Part shown: piece after piece, positions 29,970 through 38,551 of the stretch | Numbering within the stretch: position 1 is the stretch's first letter | How the letters are laid out: the number at the start of each line of letters is the position of its first letter | Assembly (NCBI GenBank): GCA_903912445.1 | Contig: CAIWHP010000248.1 | Location: 1-64,000 of the forward strand | DNA: 64,000 nt | From: an uncultured Lentisphaerota bacterium | GTDB lineage: Bacteria; Verrucomicrobiota; Kiritimatiellia; CAIQIC01 | Direction of reading: 5' to 3' | Translations under genes and position numbers: made by a program | Notes under the pieces: model-generated | Databases searched by the model: none | Seen by the model: only the letters and a program-made list of their open reading frames with translations | Told to the model about the DNA's origin: nothing

Positions 29970-31202
29970 ATGAGCATTGGGTCAGGCATCTACATTCCGC
30001 TGAGCGTGGTCATGTTTCTGCAATACGCGATCTGGGGCGCATGGGCGCCGGTGCTGGCCACGCGGCTGCTGGGCCCGCTCAAGATGACCGGCAAGCAGAC
30101 CGGTTGGATCTACGCGACGCTGCCGCTGGCCTGCCTGTTCGCGCCGCTGATCTCCGGCCAGCTGGCGGACAAGTATTTCAACGTGGAATGGATCCTGGCG
30201 GCGGCGCAGCTGGTGGGCGCCATCCTGCTCTTCGTCGCGAGCCGCACGCAGAAATTTGGCCGCCTGTTCCTCGTGATGCTGCTCTATTCCACCTGCTACG
30301 CGGCGACGCTGCCGCTGGCGAACGCCCTGCTGTTCGCGCACGTGAAGGACGTCCCGACGCAGGGGCTGGTCTTCATCTGGGCGCCGATCGCGTGGGCGCT
30401 GGTGGGCTATTTCCTCAGCGGCTGGCGGATGCTGCGCAAGGGCGAGAACGATGGCAGCGACTGCCTGAAACTGGCGGCGGTGCTCTCGCTCGTCATGGCC
30501 CTCGCGTGTCTCTGTGTGCCCGCGACGCCGCCCGCGCAGGCCGGCGGCGCCCCGATGGCCCAGGCGCTCGGCAAGCTGGCGCAGGGCGACTTCCTGCTGT
30601 TCTTCATCACCTCCATGTTCGTCTCCGGCATGATGCAGTTCTACTTCCTCGGCTCGGCGCAGTTCATGATGAACCTCGGCATCTCCGGCAAGGCCGTGCC
30701 GGCCTCGATGGCCGGGGCGCAGGTCGCGCAGGCCGTCGCAACGTATTTCGCGCTCGGCTTCTGCCTGACCAAGATCGGCTTCCAGTGGACGCTCGTCATC
30801 GGCGCGGCGGCCTGGCTCCTGATGTATGTTGCCTACGTGATCGGCAAGCCGAAAGCCTTGATCCTCGTCGTGCAGCCGCTGCACGGGGTGGCCTATGTGC
30901 TGTTCATCATCGTCGGTCAGATCTTTGCCGGCGCGGTCGGCTCCGATGCGCCCAGCTCGATGCAGGCGCTGATCTTCACGGCGACCGTCGGCGTCGGCAT
31001 GTTCCTTGGTACGCAGCTGGCCGGCATCGTCATGGACAAGTTCGCGCGCGACGGGAAGTTCCTGTGGCCGAAGATCTGGATGGTCCCGCTGGTCGTGATG
31101 CTGGTCAGCACCATCGTCCTCGCCGTGCTCTTCAAGGGCACCGTGCCTGAGGCGAAGCCGGCCGCCACCCCGCCGCCCGCCGCCACGGCCCCCGCGAAAT
31201 GA
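29970..31202 (+). CDS. MFS transporter, nucleoside:H+ symporter-like
   Basis: 410 residues with about 12 hydrophobic segments. The N-terminus (VVMFLQYAIWGAWAPVLATRL) and the TGWIYATLPLACLFAPLISGQLAD loop match the nucleoside:H+ symporter (NupG-like) branch of the MFS, common in PVC bacteria near sugar oxidoreductase genes. The real substrate may be a sugar or nucleoside. The C-terminal tail is Ala/Pro-rich. GAGGGAG precedes the ATG. It is followed after 37 bp by a Gfo/Idh/MocA gene and then DUF4886 and DUF1080 genes, so it may import what those exported enzymes produce. Confidence 0.85.
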   Translation: MSIGSGIYIPLSVVMFLQYAIWGAWAPVLATRLLGPLKMTGKQTGWIYATLPLACLFAPLISGQLADKYFNVEWILAAAQLVGAILLFVASRTQKFGRLFLVMLLYSTCYAATLPLANALLFAHVKDVPTQGLVFIWAPIAWALVGYFLSGWRMLRKGENDGSDCLKLAAVLSLVMALACLCVPATPPAQAGGAPMAQALGKLAQGDFLLFFITSMFVSGMMQFYFLGSAQFMMNLGISGKAVPASMAGAQVAQAVATYFALGFCLTKIGFQWTLVIGAAAWLLMYVAYVIGKPKALILVVQPLHGVAYVLFIIVGQIFAGAVGSDAPSSMQALIFTATVGVGMFLGTQLAGIVMDKFARDGKFLWPKIWMVPLVVMLVSTIVLAVLFKGTVPEAKPAATPPPAATAPAK

Positions 31203-31239
31203 ACGGTGCAGTTGTGTTGACTCCGAGAGGAATCGCATC

Positions 31240-32562
31240 ATGACCAAGCCCCAGCCCATCACGCGCCGCCGGATGCTCCAGCAGAGCGCCGCGGCGGCCG
31301 CCGCCTTCACGATTGTCCCGCGCCACGTCCTCGGCGGGCCGGGCCACGTGCCGCCGAGCGAGCAGATCACGCGCGCCGTCATCGGCGTCGGCGGCATGGG
31401 CCGCGGGCATCTCACCTATAACTATGGCCCGCTTCTCGCCGTGTGCGACGTGGATGCGCAGCACCTGCAGAAGGCGCTCGATATCGCCAACAAGGACAAG
31501 CAGGAGAAGCTGACCGTCAAGGGCTATCACGATTTCCGCGAGCTGCTCGAGCGCAAGGATATCGACGTGGTGCACATCGCCACCCCGCCCCACTGGCACG
31601 CGCTCATCACCATCGCCGCCGCCAACGCCGGCAAGGACATCTGGTGCGAGAAGCCGCTCTCGCGCACCATCGGCGAGGGCGAGAAGGTCGTCGCGGCCGT
31701 GCGCCGCAACCGGCGGATGCTGCGCATCAACACGTGGTTCCGTTTCACCGCCTCCTTCTACGGCATGGAGACGACCGCCGAGCGCATCCGGAAAGCGGTG
31801 GCCGCCGACCTGCTTGGGGGCCCGCTGACCGTGACGATCGGCGCGTGCACCGGCTTCGACTGGAAGCTGAAAGGCTGGAGCGGCTTGACGAGCTACACGC
31901 CGCAAGCCGTGCCGCAGCATTTCGATTACAACCTCTGGCTCGGCCCCGCGCCGGTCAAACCCTATCACCCGCACCGCACCCACGGCAGTTTCCGCGGCTA
32001 CTGGGACTATGACGCCGGCGGACTCGGCGACATGGGGCAGCATTACCTCGACCCGGCGCAATACATCCTTGGCAAGGACGACGAAAGTCCCATCGAGATC
32101 ATCCCTGATACGCAACCGCAACATCCCGACGCGGTCCTGCCCTGGAACAAGATCACGCTGAAGTACCGCGACGGCAATACGCTCATCCTCGACGCCGTCA
32201 CGCCTGCAACGGAGCGCGTGCCGTATCTTTCCGGCCCGAAAGGCAAGATCTACCGCAAGCTGGAGTCCGATATCCTAAACCTTGCGGAGAAGATTCGGGA
32301 ATTGCCGGAGCTGCCCAAGCGCATCATCAAGTTCGAGGAATCGGTGCGCACGCGCGAGAAGTTCGCGCTCAACGAAGTCAACGGCCACCGCTCCTGCACG
32401 CTGATCAACCTCGCCAGCATCGCGGTCAAGCTCTCCCGCCCGCTCAAGTTCGACTCCGCAAAACAGCGTTTCATCGACGACGACGTGGCCAATGCGCTCA
32501 TCAACCAGCCCATGCGCAAGCCGTGGAGCCTCTCCGGCCCGTCGTGGTGGTGGCCGTTCTAA
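31240..32562 (+). CDS. Tat-exported Gfo/Idh/MocA family oxidoreductase
   Basis: 440 residues. The twin-arginine signal is ITRRRMLQQSAAAAAAF with an RHVLGG end. The nucleotide-binding segment is VIGVGGMGRGH, the catalytic Lys lies in CEKPLSRT, and the substrate-domain His in GDMGQHYLDPAQYILG. The C-terminus ends in aromatic residues (GPSWWWPF), typical of this PVC subgroup. Periplasmic, NAD(P)-dependent; probably acts on a sugar or glycoside. Second gene of the symporter-DUF4886-DUF1080 cluster, with GAGAGGAA upstream of the ATG. Confidence 0.87.
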   Translation: MTKPQPITRRRMLQQSAAAAAAFTIVPRHVLGGPGHVPPSEQITRAVIGVGGMGRGHLTYNYGPLLAVCDVDAQHLQKALDIANKDKQEKLTVKGYHDFRELLERKDIDVVHIATPPHWHALITIAAANAGKDIWCEKPLSRTIGEGEKVVAAVRRNRRMLRINTWFRFTASFYGMETTAERIRKAVAADLLGGPLTVTIGACTGFDWKLKGWSGLTSYTPQAVPQHFDYNLWLGPAPVKPYHPHRTHGSFRGYWDYDAGGLGDMGQHYLDPAQYILGKDDESPIEIIPDTQPQHPDAVLPWNKITLKYRDGNTLILDAVTPATERVPYLSGPKGKIYRKLESDILNLAEKIRELPELPKRIIKFEESVRTREKFALNEVNGHRSCTLINLASIAVKLSRPLKFDSAKQRFIDDDVANALINQPMRKPWSLSGPSWWWPF

Positions 32563-32641
32563 AAAGTGGAGTGCTGGAAAACTGGAGCATTGAAAACCTT
32601 TGTGCGGCTGCGCCCCCCGCGGCCGCAACGGAATAAATATC

Positions 32642-33541
32642 ATGAACAAATCAGCTGACTATCGCCTCCTCGGTCTTGTCTTGGCGCTCGGCAGCGTAGT
32701 GGCCACTGCGAGCGCCGCGGAGGCCACCCCCAAGCACGTGAAGCTGCTCGCCATCGGCAACAGCTTCTCGGGGAACACCACGCGCTATCTGCCGCAGATC
32801 GTCGCGGCCGCCGGCGACAAGCTGACCTTCCGCACGATCGCCATCGGCGGCTGCCCGCTGGAGAAGCACTGGAAGAACGCCGACGCGTTTCAGCACGGCG
32901 CCACCAACAAGGACGCGCGCGCCTGGGCCACGCTGACGGCCGAGGAATGGGACTTCATCACCATCCAGCAGTACAGCATGCACAGCTTCAAGCTGGAGAC
33001 CTACCAGCCGTTCGCCAAGCAGTTGCACGCCTATCTCAAGCAGCAGCGGCCCAAGTCCGAGGTGCTCGTCCACGAGACGTGGGCCTATCGCGAAGATGAT
33101 CCGCTTTTCAAGGATGGCTTCACGCAGCAGGATATGTACTGGAAGCTGCGCAACGCCTACGAGACGACCGCCGCCGAACTGGGCTGCCGGGTGCTGCCCG
33201 TCGGCGACGCCTTCGAGAATGCCCGCCGCGACTCTGCGTGGGGCGGTATCTTCCCCGATCCGAAGTTCGATCGCAAGAGCGCCAAGGCCCCTGCCCTGCC
33301 CAACCAGACGCACTCGCTCCACAGCGGCTACAAGTGGGCCGGCCAATCCTTGAAGTATGACGGCCACCACGCGAATACCGCCGGCGAATACCTTGGCGGT
33401 GCGGTCTGGTATGAATTCATGTTTGGCCACAGCGTCGTTGGCAACAGCTTTGTGCCGCCGGGCATGAACAAGGACGATGTCGCCATGCTCCAGCGTATCG
33501 CGCACCAGACCGTGAGCGAAGGGCTGAAGCCGAAAAAATAA
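32642..33541 (+). CDS. Exported DUF4886 SGNH-hydrolase-like protein
   Basis: 299 residues from the Met that opens the signal peptide (LLGLVLALGSVVATASAAEA); the frame is open 42 bp earlier. The mature protein starts with KLLAIGNSFSGNT, the DUF4886 version of SGNH block I with the nucleophile Ser. HHANTAGEYLGG near the C-terminus supplies the catalytic His region. The family is linked to carbohydrate esterase folds; activity on acetylated or sulfated glycans is a reasonable guess only. It is placed between an exported oxidoreductase and a DUF1080 protein, so it belongs to a periplasmic carbohydrate-processing set. Confidence 0.82.
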   Translation: MNKSADYRLLGLVLALGSVVATASAAEATPKHVKLLAIGNSFSGNTTRYLPQIVAAAGDKLTFRTIAIGGCPLEKHWKNADAFQHGATNKDARAWATLTAEEWDFITIQQYSMHSFKLETYQPFAKQLHAYLKQQRPKSEVLVHETWAYREDDPLFKDGFTQQDMYWKLRNAYETTAAELGCRVLPVGDAFENARRDSAWGGIFPDPKFDRKSAKAPALPNQTHSLHSGYKWAGQSLKYDGHHANTAGEYLGGAVWYEFMFGHSVVGNSFVPPGMNKDDVAMLQRIAHQTVSEGLKPKK

Positions 33542-33584
33542 ACGCAGTAGTTTCGCAGGCTTGAATCCGCGAAAGGTTGCTGAC

Positions 33585-34259
33585 ATGAAACAGATGCTCG
33601 CGATGGTTTGTATCGGCGCTGCGCTGGCAGCCGCCCCGGCCCCGGTGACGGCCACCGACAACACGCCGCCGGAAGGCTTCCTGGCGCTGTTCAACGGCAA
33701 GGACCTGACCAACTGGAAGGGCCTCGTCGCCAGCCCGCCGAAGCGTGCGCTGATGAAGCCGGAGCAGCTCGCTGCCGAACAGCAAAAGGCCGATGATGTC
33801 ATGCGTGCCGGCTGGCGGGTGGAGCATGGCGAACTGATCTTCAGCGGCAAGGGCCAGAATCTCTGCACCGCGAAGGACTACGGCGACTTCGAACTGTGGG
33901 TGGATTGGAAGATTCTGCCGAAAGGCGATAGTGGCATCTACCTGCGCGGCTCGCCGCAGGTCCAGATCTGGGAGCGGCCAGCCATCGGCTCCGGCGGTCT
34001 CTATAACAACCAGAAGCATCCGAGCAAGCCGACGGCCATCGCCGATAAACCCATCGGACAGTGGAACACGTTCTTCATCCGCATGGTCGGCGACAAGGTC
34101 ACGGTCAAGCTCAACGGCCAGCTCGTGGTGGACACCGTGACGATGGAAAACTACTGGGAACGCGCCAAGCCGATTTATCCCACCGGCGCCATCGAACTGC
34201 AGAACCACGGCAACGAACTGCGCTTCAAAAATATCTACGTTCGCGAACTGCCGCGGTGA
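33585..34259 (+). CDS. Exported DUF1080 (3-keto-disaccharide hydrolase fold) protein
   Basis: 224 residues with a signal peptide (MKQMLAMVCIGAALAAAPAPVTA). The single domain has the DUF1080 hallmarks: GFLALFNGKDLTNWKG at the start, ELIFSGKGQNLCTAKDYGDFEL, GDSGIYLRGSPQVQIWE and a closing IELQNHGNELRFKNIYVREL. It is a concanavalin-like jelly roll. Members of this family have been linked to cleavage of 3-keto-glycosides, which are made by Gfo/Idh/MocA oxidoreductases such as the one two genes upstream. This pairing is the best clue to the pathway. AAAGG precedes the ATG. Confidence 0.88.
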   Translation: MKQMLAMVCIGAALAAAPAPVTATDNTPPEGFLALFNGKDLTNWKGLVASPPKRALMKPEQLAAEQQKADDVMRAGWRVEHGELIFSGKGQNLCTAKDYGDFELWVDWKILPKGDSGIYLRGSPQVQIWERPAIGSGGLYNNQKHPSKPTAIADKPIGQWNTFFIRMVGDKVTVKLNGQLVVDTVTMENYWERAKPIYPTGAIELQNHGNELRFKNIYVRELPR

Positions 34260-34395
34260 ACGTTTCCCCCCGTCGGTGACCTCAAGCCAGTGTTGCTCAC
34301 GCAGGGAACGAACGCAGATCCATGCTGCGTCGTTCATCCACGACGTGAGCCCGCCACCGCAGCCCACGACAAAGATAGGGGCGGCTCCCAAAAGA

Positions 34396-34473
34396 GTCCA
34401 AGCCTTGGAAAAGTGTTGCACGACTTTTTCCAAGGCTTGGATCAACCGCCCTGTCGTCTTCCCACCCTGGGAA
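34396..34473. repeat. Triple palindrome array between convergent genes
   Basis: GTCCAAGCCTTGGAA (34396), TTCCAAGGCTTGGAT (34428) and TTCCCACCCTGGGAA (34459), with spacings of 32 and 31 bp. The last copy has a compensated change (CCCA/TGGG) that keeps the dyad. It lies between the DUF1080 and argD stop codons. Confidence 0.75.
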
Positions 34474-34476
34474 AAC

Positions 34477-35691
34477 TCACGCCTGCGGGGCGGCGGCCAG
34501 CTGCTGCTGCCAGGCGGCGCAGGAGTCGGCGAAGATCTTCACGGCCTTGCGTACCTGGGTCGCCGTGATGTTCAGCGGCGGCAGGAACCGCATGATCAGG
34601 TTGTTGGTCGTCAGCGCGAGCAGCCCGCGCGCCCGCATCAGGTTTTCCAGGTCCTTGCACGGCCGGTCGCAGATGACGCCGATCATCAGGCCCTTGCCGC
34701 GGACGGTCTGGATGAACGGGTATTTCTTCGCGAGCTTCTGGAGCAGTCCCATGAAGAGCTCGCTCATCTGGGCCGCGTTCTCGAGGCAGTGTTCGGCTTC
34801 CATCGCCGCGATGGTCGCGAGCGCGGCGGCGCAGGCGAGCGGCGTCCCGCCGAAGGTGCTCGCGTGATGGCCGGGCTGGAAGAGGTTGGCGAGCTTCGGG
34901 CCGGCGACGATCGCGCCGATCGGATAGCCGTTGGCCAGACCCTTGGCCAGCGAGAAGGCGTCGGGCTGCACGCCATAGTGCTGGAACCCGAACCATTTGC
35001 CGGTGCGGCCCATGCCGCACTGCACCTCGTCGCACAGCAGCAGGAGATTCTTCTCGTCGCACAGCTTGCGCAGGCCCTGCATGAATTCCGCGGTCGCGGG
35101 CAGGATGCCGCCTTCGCCCTGCACGGCCTCGGTCAAAATGGCGACGGTCTTGTCCGTGAGCGCGGCGCGGATGCTGTCGAGGTTGTTGAAGTCGGCCAGC
35201 ACGAACCCGGTCGGCAGCGGCTCGAAGCCCTTCTGCACCTTGACCTGGCCGGTCGCCGTCAGCGTGGCGAGCGTGCGTCCGTGGAAGCTGTTCCGCATGG
35301 TGATGATCTCGTAGCGGCCCTGGTCATGGCCCCAGAGGCGCGCGAGCTTGATGAGGCCCTCGTTGGCCTCGGCGCCGGAGTTGCCGAAGAAGACCCGGCC
35401 GGCGCCCAGCCCGGCGCGCTCGACGAGCTGCTGCGCCAGCTGCGGCTGGTTCTCGTTGTAATAGAGGTTGGAGACGTGGACCAGCTTGCCGGCCTGCTGC
35501 CGGATCGCCTTGGTCACGCCCGGGTGGCAATGGCCCACCGTGACGACCGCGATGCCGCCCAGGAAATCGAGGTACTCGCCGCCGTCGGCGTCCCAAACGC
35601 GTGCGCCCTTGCCGCGCACGAGCGGGATACTCGGCACGTAGGTGTTCATGACGAACTGTTGATGCAGTGCGATGATGTCGGTGTTGTTCAT
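34477..35691 (-). CDS. argD: Acetylornithine/succinyldiaminopimelate-type aminotransferase
   Basis: 404 residues of the class III PLP aminotransferase family. Landmarks: LDFLGGIAVVTVGHCHP, FFGNSGAEANEGLIKLAR, SFHGRTLATLTATGQ, LLLLCDEVQCGMGRTG with the PLP Asp, and the Schiff-base Lys250 in FSLAKGLANGYPIGA. The CDEVQCGMGRTG and GGTPLACAAALA segments are those of ArgD rather than of GABA aminotransferases. It makes N-acetylornithine for arginine synthesis and may serve lysine synthesis too. The start was taken at Met8 of the open frame. On the minus strand TTGACA lies at 35723-35728 and a weak -10 (TTTCCT) ends 8 bp before this ATG. No other arginine gene is nearby. Confidence 0.9.
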   Translation of the reverse strand: MNNTDIIALHQQFVMNTYVPSIPLVRGKGARVWDADGGEYLDFLGGIAVVTVGHCHPGVTKAIRQQAGKLVHVSNLYYNENQPQLAQQLVERAGLGAGRVFFGNSGAEANEGLIKLARLWGHDQGRYEIITMRNSFHGRTLATLTATGQVKVQKGFEPLPTGFVLADFNNLDSIRAALTDKTVAILTEAVQGEGGILPATAEFMQGLRKLCDEKNLLLLCDEVQCGMGRTGKWFGFQHYGVQPDAFSLAKGLANGYPIGAIVAGPKLANLFQPGHHASTFGGTPLACAAALATIAAMEAEHCLENAAQMSELFMGLLQKLAKKYPFIQTVRGKGLMIGVICDRPCKDLENLMRARGLLALTTNNLIMRFLPPLNITATQVRKAVKIFADSCAAWQQQLAAAPQA

Positions 35692-35863
35692 GGCGCGAAA
35701 GGAAACACCCATCGGCCGGCGGTGTCAATGGGAAAGCGCAACTGCACCAACTATTCCCCGGTCGCGGAATACAGCGGATGCCCCAGATGGTTTTCTGCCG
35801 TAACCAATTGTCATAACGTTTAATAGGTATGGCGCACAGCCGATGAGGTTGGGTATGGCAGGC
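35692..35863. other. Short gap with candidate argD promoter
   Basis: The minus-strand TTGACA at 35723-35728 with TTTCCT 17 bp later is the only signal seen. An AT-rich patch around 35805-35830 (CATAACGTTTAATAGG) may hold a further promoter or the end of the upstream operon. Confidence 0.3.
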
Positions 35864-36856
35864 TCAGAATTTCGCGGCCGGCAGGTTGGTGGCGGCGGGC
35901 GACAGCGCCCGCGGGGGCGGCGCGTTGGTGACGCCGCGCATCCAGTCGGCGCGGAATTCAACCATCAGCTTCTGATCGCCGAGGTCGAAAAATTCGCAGC
36001 GGATGTCATGCGCGCGGCTGCCGTCATGCAGGGTGGCCTCGTCAATCCGCAGCCAGTAGTGGGTGATCTCGCGGCTCGGCAAGGTGAGCGGCAGGATGGC
36101 CAGGCGCAGCTTGTTGGCCGCGCCTAACTCGTTGCCGTCGGTATCCCACCAGACCAGCCGTGCGTCTGTAATTTCCAGCCGCATTTGCCGCAGGCTGCCG
36201 ACCAGATCGCGCGGCGGCTTGGCGGCGCCGGCGGGCTTCGGCTCCAAGCTGGCCACGGCCCGCTCCGCCTTGGGCGTCGGAATCTTGAAATTGCACCAGT
36301 CGGCCAGCTGCGCGCCGACCGCGGCCAGCGGCGGCGGATCCCAGCGACCATAATCGTCTGGCGCAAAGGCGACCCCGACGCCACGCACCACCACACGGCG
36401 CACGGCCGGCAGATGCCAGCCGGTATCGTCACGCAGGTTCCACGCGATGAAACCGTGCTGGATTTGCAGGCCCGGTTTGCCTTTGCGTCCATACCCCTCG
36501 GTCGATAAACCGTCGAACTCCAGGTTCAGCGAGGGCGTCAGCCACGCCTTGGTGATCTTGACGCGCAGATCAAGGCTGGCCGTAAGGTGGTCCTCCAGGA
36601 AAGCGCGGAAGCCATCCATCAGGCCGATGATATACACCGACCCGTAGAGCAGGGCCGCCAACAGCAACATGGTGAAAAAAAATCCGCTGACGCCGGAAAA
36701 GATGCCGCGCCGCGGCGGTTTCTCCGTCCATTGGTTGGTCGCTTCGTTCATTTTCGATTTCTCGTTCCATCCAATATGGATTTGCCCGTCAGCCGCCCGT
36801 CCGGAGGAATCGGGTCCCGCCGGGGTCTCACGTTTGCGCCAGAAGCCTCGCATCAT
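35864..36856 (-). CDS. Membrane-anchored protein, AsmA-like N-terminal region
   Basis: 330 residues. A basic N-terminus leads to one transmembrane segment (FFFTMLLLAALLYGSVYIIGLM, about residues 59-80). After it comes a stretch like the start of AsmA/DUF748 proteins (ASLDLRVKITKAWLTPSLNLEFDGLS), then beta-rich sequence and a low-complexity Pro/Ala C-terminus. It probably sits in the inner membrane with the bulk in the periplasm. Function unknown. It begins three bases after the proC stop, so it is the third member of the yggS-proC operon. A Met at codon 36 is an alternative start, but the longer form keeps the tight spacing. Confidence 0.6.
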   Translation of the reverse strand: MMRGFWRKRETPAGPDSSGRAADGQIHIGWNEKSKMNEATNQWTEKPPRRGIFSGVSGFFFTMLLLAALLYGSVYIIGLMDGFRAFLEDHLTASLDLRVKITKAWLTPSLNLEFDGLSTEGYGRKGKPGLQIQHGFIAWNLRDDTGWHLPAVRRVVVRGVGVAFAPDDYGRWDPPPLAAVGAQLADWCNFKIPTPKAERAVASLEPKPAGAAKPPRDLVGSLRQMRLEITDARLVWWDTDGNELGAANKLRLAILPLTLPSREITHYWLRIDEATLHDGSRAHDIRCEFFDLGDQKLMVEFRADWMRGVTNAPPPRALSPAATNLPAAKF

Positions 36857-36859
36857 GCC

Positions 36860-37669
36860 TCACATCCGGGCCAGTTCGCCGGCGCGGCGGTGCGCGGCCA
36901 ACATGGCCTCGATGATCGCGCCCTTCACCTCGCGCCGATCCTTGACTTCCATGGCGGCGGCGGTGGTGCCACCCTTCGAGGTCACGCGGGCCCGCAGCTC
37001 CTCCGGCGGCACGCCATGCCGCAGGATCAACTCCGCTGAGCCTTTGACCGTCGTATAGACCAGCTTGCGCGCGACATCGCCCGGCAGCCCCATCTGGCGC
37101 GCGGCCTCGAGCATCGCCTCCATCAAGTAGAAGACATAGGCCGGGCCGCTGCCGCTGACCGCCGTGACGGCATCCATCGCAGCCTCCTCGACGCGTACGA
37201 CCTCGCCCGTGGCGGAGAGCAGATTCTCGGCGATGTCCAGGTCTGCGGGCCGCGTGTTGCGCCCGCCGCAGATCGCGGCGACGCCGCAGCCGACCAATGC
37301 CGGCGTGTTCGGCATGGCGCGCACGACCCGCACCTTGCCGCCGAGCAGGTTCTCGATCTTCGTCGTCGTAATGCCGGCGGCGATGCTCAGGACGAGCGCG
37401 TCCGCCGGCAGCGCCGCCCGGATGCCGGCGAGCACCTCCGCCAGCATCTGCGGCTTGACGGCGAGCACGACCACGGCCGCGTCCGCGACCGCGGTGGCGT
37501 TATCGCCCTGCGCATGCACGTTGAATTTTTCCTCGAACCGGGTGCGCCGCTCCGGCGCGATGTCCGTCACCACCACGCGATCACGCGACCAGCGGTGGCA
37601 GGCCATCAGGCCGGACACCAACGCTTCCGCCATGTTGCCTGCGCCCAGAAACACCAGTTTTCCATTCAT
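36860..37669 (-). CDS. proC: Pyrroline-5-carboxylate reductase
   Basis: 269 residues, the normal length. It reduces pyrroline-5-carboxylate to proline with NAD(P)H. The Rossmann motif is LVFLGAGNMAEALVSGLM, followed by VVLAVKPQ, VVRAMPNTPALVG and the family signature AVSGSGPAYVF and TSKGGTTAAAM. Its ATG overlaps the yggS stop by 4 bp; yggS-proC is a common bacterial gene pair linking PLP homeostasis and proline synthesis. Confidence 0.97.
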   Translation of the reverse strand: MNGKLVFLGAGNMAEALVSGLMACHRWSRDRVVVTDIAPERRTRFEEKFNVHAQGDNATAVADAAVVVLAVKPQMLAEVLAGIRAALPADALVLSIAAGITTTKIENLLGGKVRVVRAMPNTPALVGCGVAAICGGRNTRPADLDIAENLLSATGEVVRVEEAAMDAVTAVSGSGPAYVFYLMEAMLEAARQMGLPGDVARKLVYTTVKGSAELILRHGVPPEELRARVTSKGGTTAAAMEVKDRREVKGAIIEAMLAAHRRAGELARM

Positions 37670-38352
37670 GTCCGTTCTCCAAACAAGGCCGTGCCGACGC
37701 GGACCCAGGTCGCGCCTTCTTCGATCGCCACCTCAAAGTCATGGCTCATGCCCATCGACAGCTCCGCCAGCGGCAGGCCAAACTGCGCGCCCCACCCGTC
37801 GCGCAGCTCGCGCAGCCGCCGGAAATACTGCCGCGCCCGCTCGGCGTCCGGCGTCAGCGGCGGCATCGTCATCACGCCGACGACCTGCGTATATTCCAAT
37901 TCGCCCGTGTGCGCCAGCACTTCCGGCACGCCCTCCGGCCGCAGCCCGAACTTGGAGCTCTCGCCGGCGACATTGACTTCCAGCAGCAGCGGCAGGCGCT
38001 TGCCCTCGGCCGCCGCGGCGGCCTCGAGCCGCTGCAGCAGCTTCAGGGAGTCCACCGAGTGGATCTGATCGAAGAGCGCCACCGCCCGCGCCGCCTTGTT
38101 CGACTGCAGGTGGCCGATGAGATGCCATGACGCCGTGCCGGGGCATTCCGGAATCTTCGCCTCGGCCTCCTGCACCTTGTTCTCGCCGAAAATACGCAGG
38201 CCGCAGGCCGCCGCCTCGCGGACGCGGTCCGCGCCGTAGGTCTTGGAGACCGCGACAAGCTGGACCTCGTCGGCGCGCCGCCCGGCGCGCGCGCACGCCG
38301 CCGCCATGCGCTCCTGGATGCGCGTCAACCGCTCTTGAAACGTATCGCTCAT
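37666..38352 (-). CDS. yggS: YggS-family PLP homeostasis protein
   Basis: 228 residues. It is a PLP-binding TIM-barrel protein related to alanine-racemase barrels; known members (YggS, PLPBP) control free PLP and amino-acid balance. The PLP Lys lies in LVAVSKTYGADRV. Other family segments are FGENKVQEAEAKIPE, WHLIGHLQSNKAARAVALFDQIHSVD and ELSMGMSHDFEVAIEEGATWVRVGTALFG. The start ATG follows GGAAAGG directly, and this ribosome site is part of the last palindrome of the array upstream. Confidence 0.95.
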   Translation of the reverse strand: MSDTFQERLTRIQERMAAACARAGRRADEVQLVAVSKTYGADRVREAAACGLRIFGENKVQEAEAKIPECPGTASWHLIGHLQSNKAARAVALFDQIHSVDSLKLLQRLEAAAAAEGKRLPLLLEVNVAGESSKFGLRPEGVPEVLAHTGELEYTQVVGVMTMPPLTPDAERARQYFRRLRELRDGWGAQFGLPLAELSMGMSHDFEVAIEEGATWVRVGTALFGERT

Positions 38353-38358
38353 AAACCT

Positions 38359-38436
38359 TTCCAAAGATTGGAAACCGCGCCGCTGTTTTTTCCAAGGCTT
38401 GGAACCCCCCGAGCTTCCGGGTTCCAACCCTTGGAA
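38359..38436. repeat. Triple palindrome array overlapping the yggS ribosome site
   Basis: TTCCAAAGATTGGAA (38359), TTCCAAGGCTTGGAA (38390) and TTCCAACCCTTGGAA (38422), spacings 31 and 32 bp, all with perfect dyads. On the minus strand the last palindrome supplies the GGAAAGG ribosome site of yggS, so binding at DNA level or hairpin formation in RNA could both affect expression. Confidence 0.8.
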
Positions 38437-38551
38437 AACAGCTCACACACCGGAATTAAACGCTGACCGCCCCGCGCCGACAAGCGAAGAATTGTGGAAG
38501 GCAGCTTTCCGCTCTCGCGAACCGCATCCGGCAAACCACCCAACACACCCC

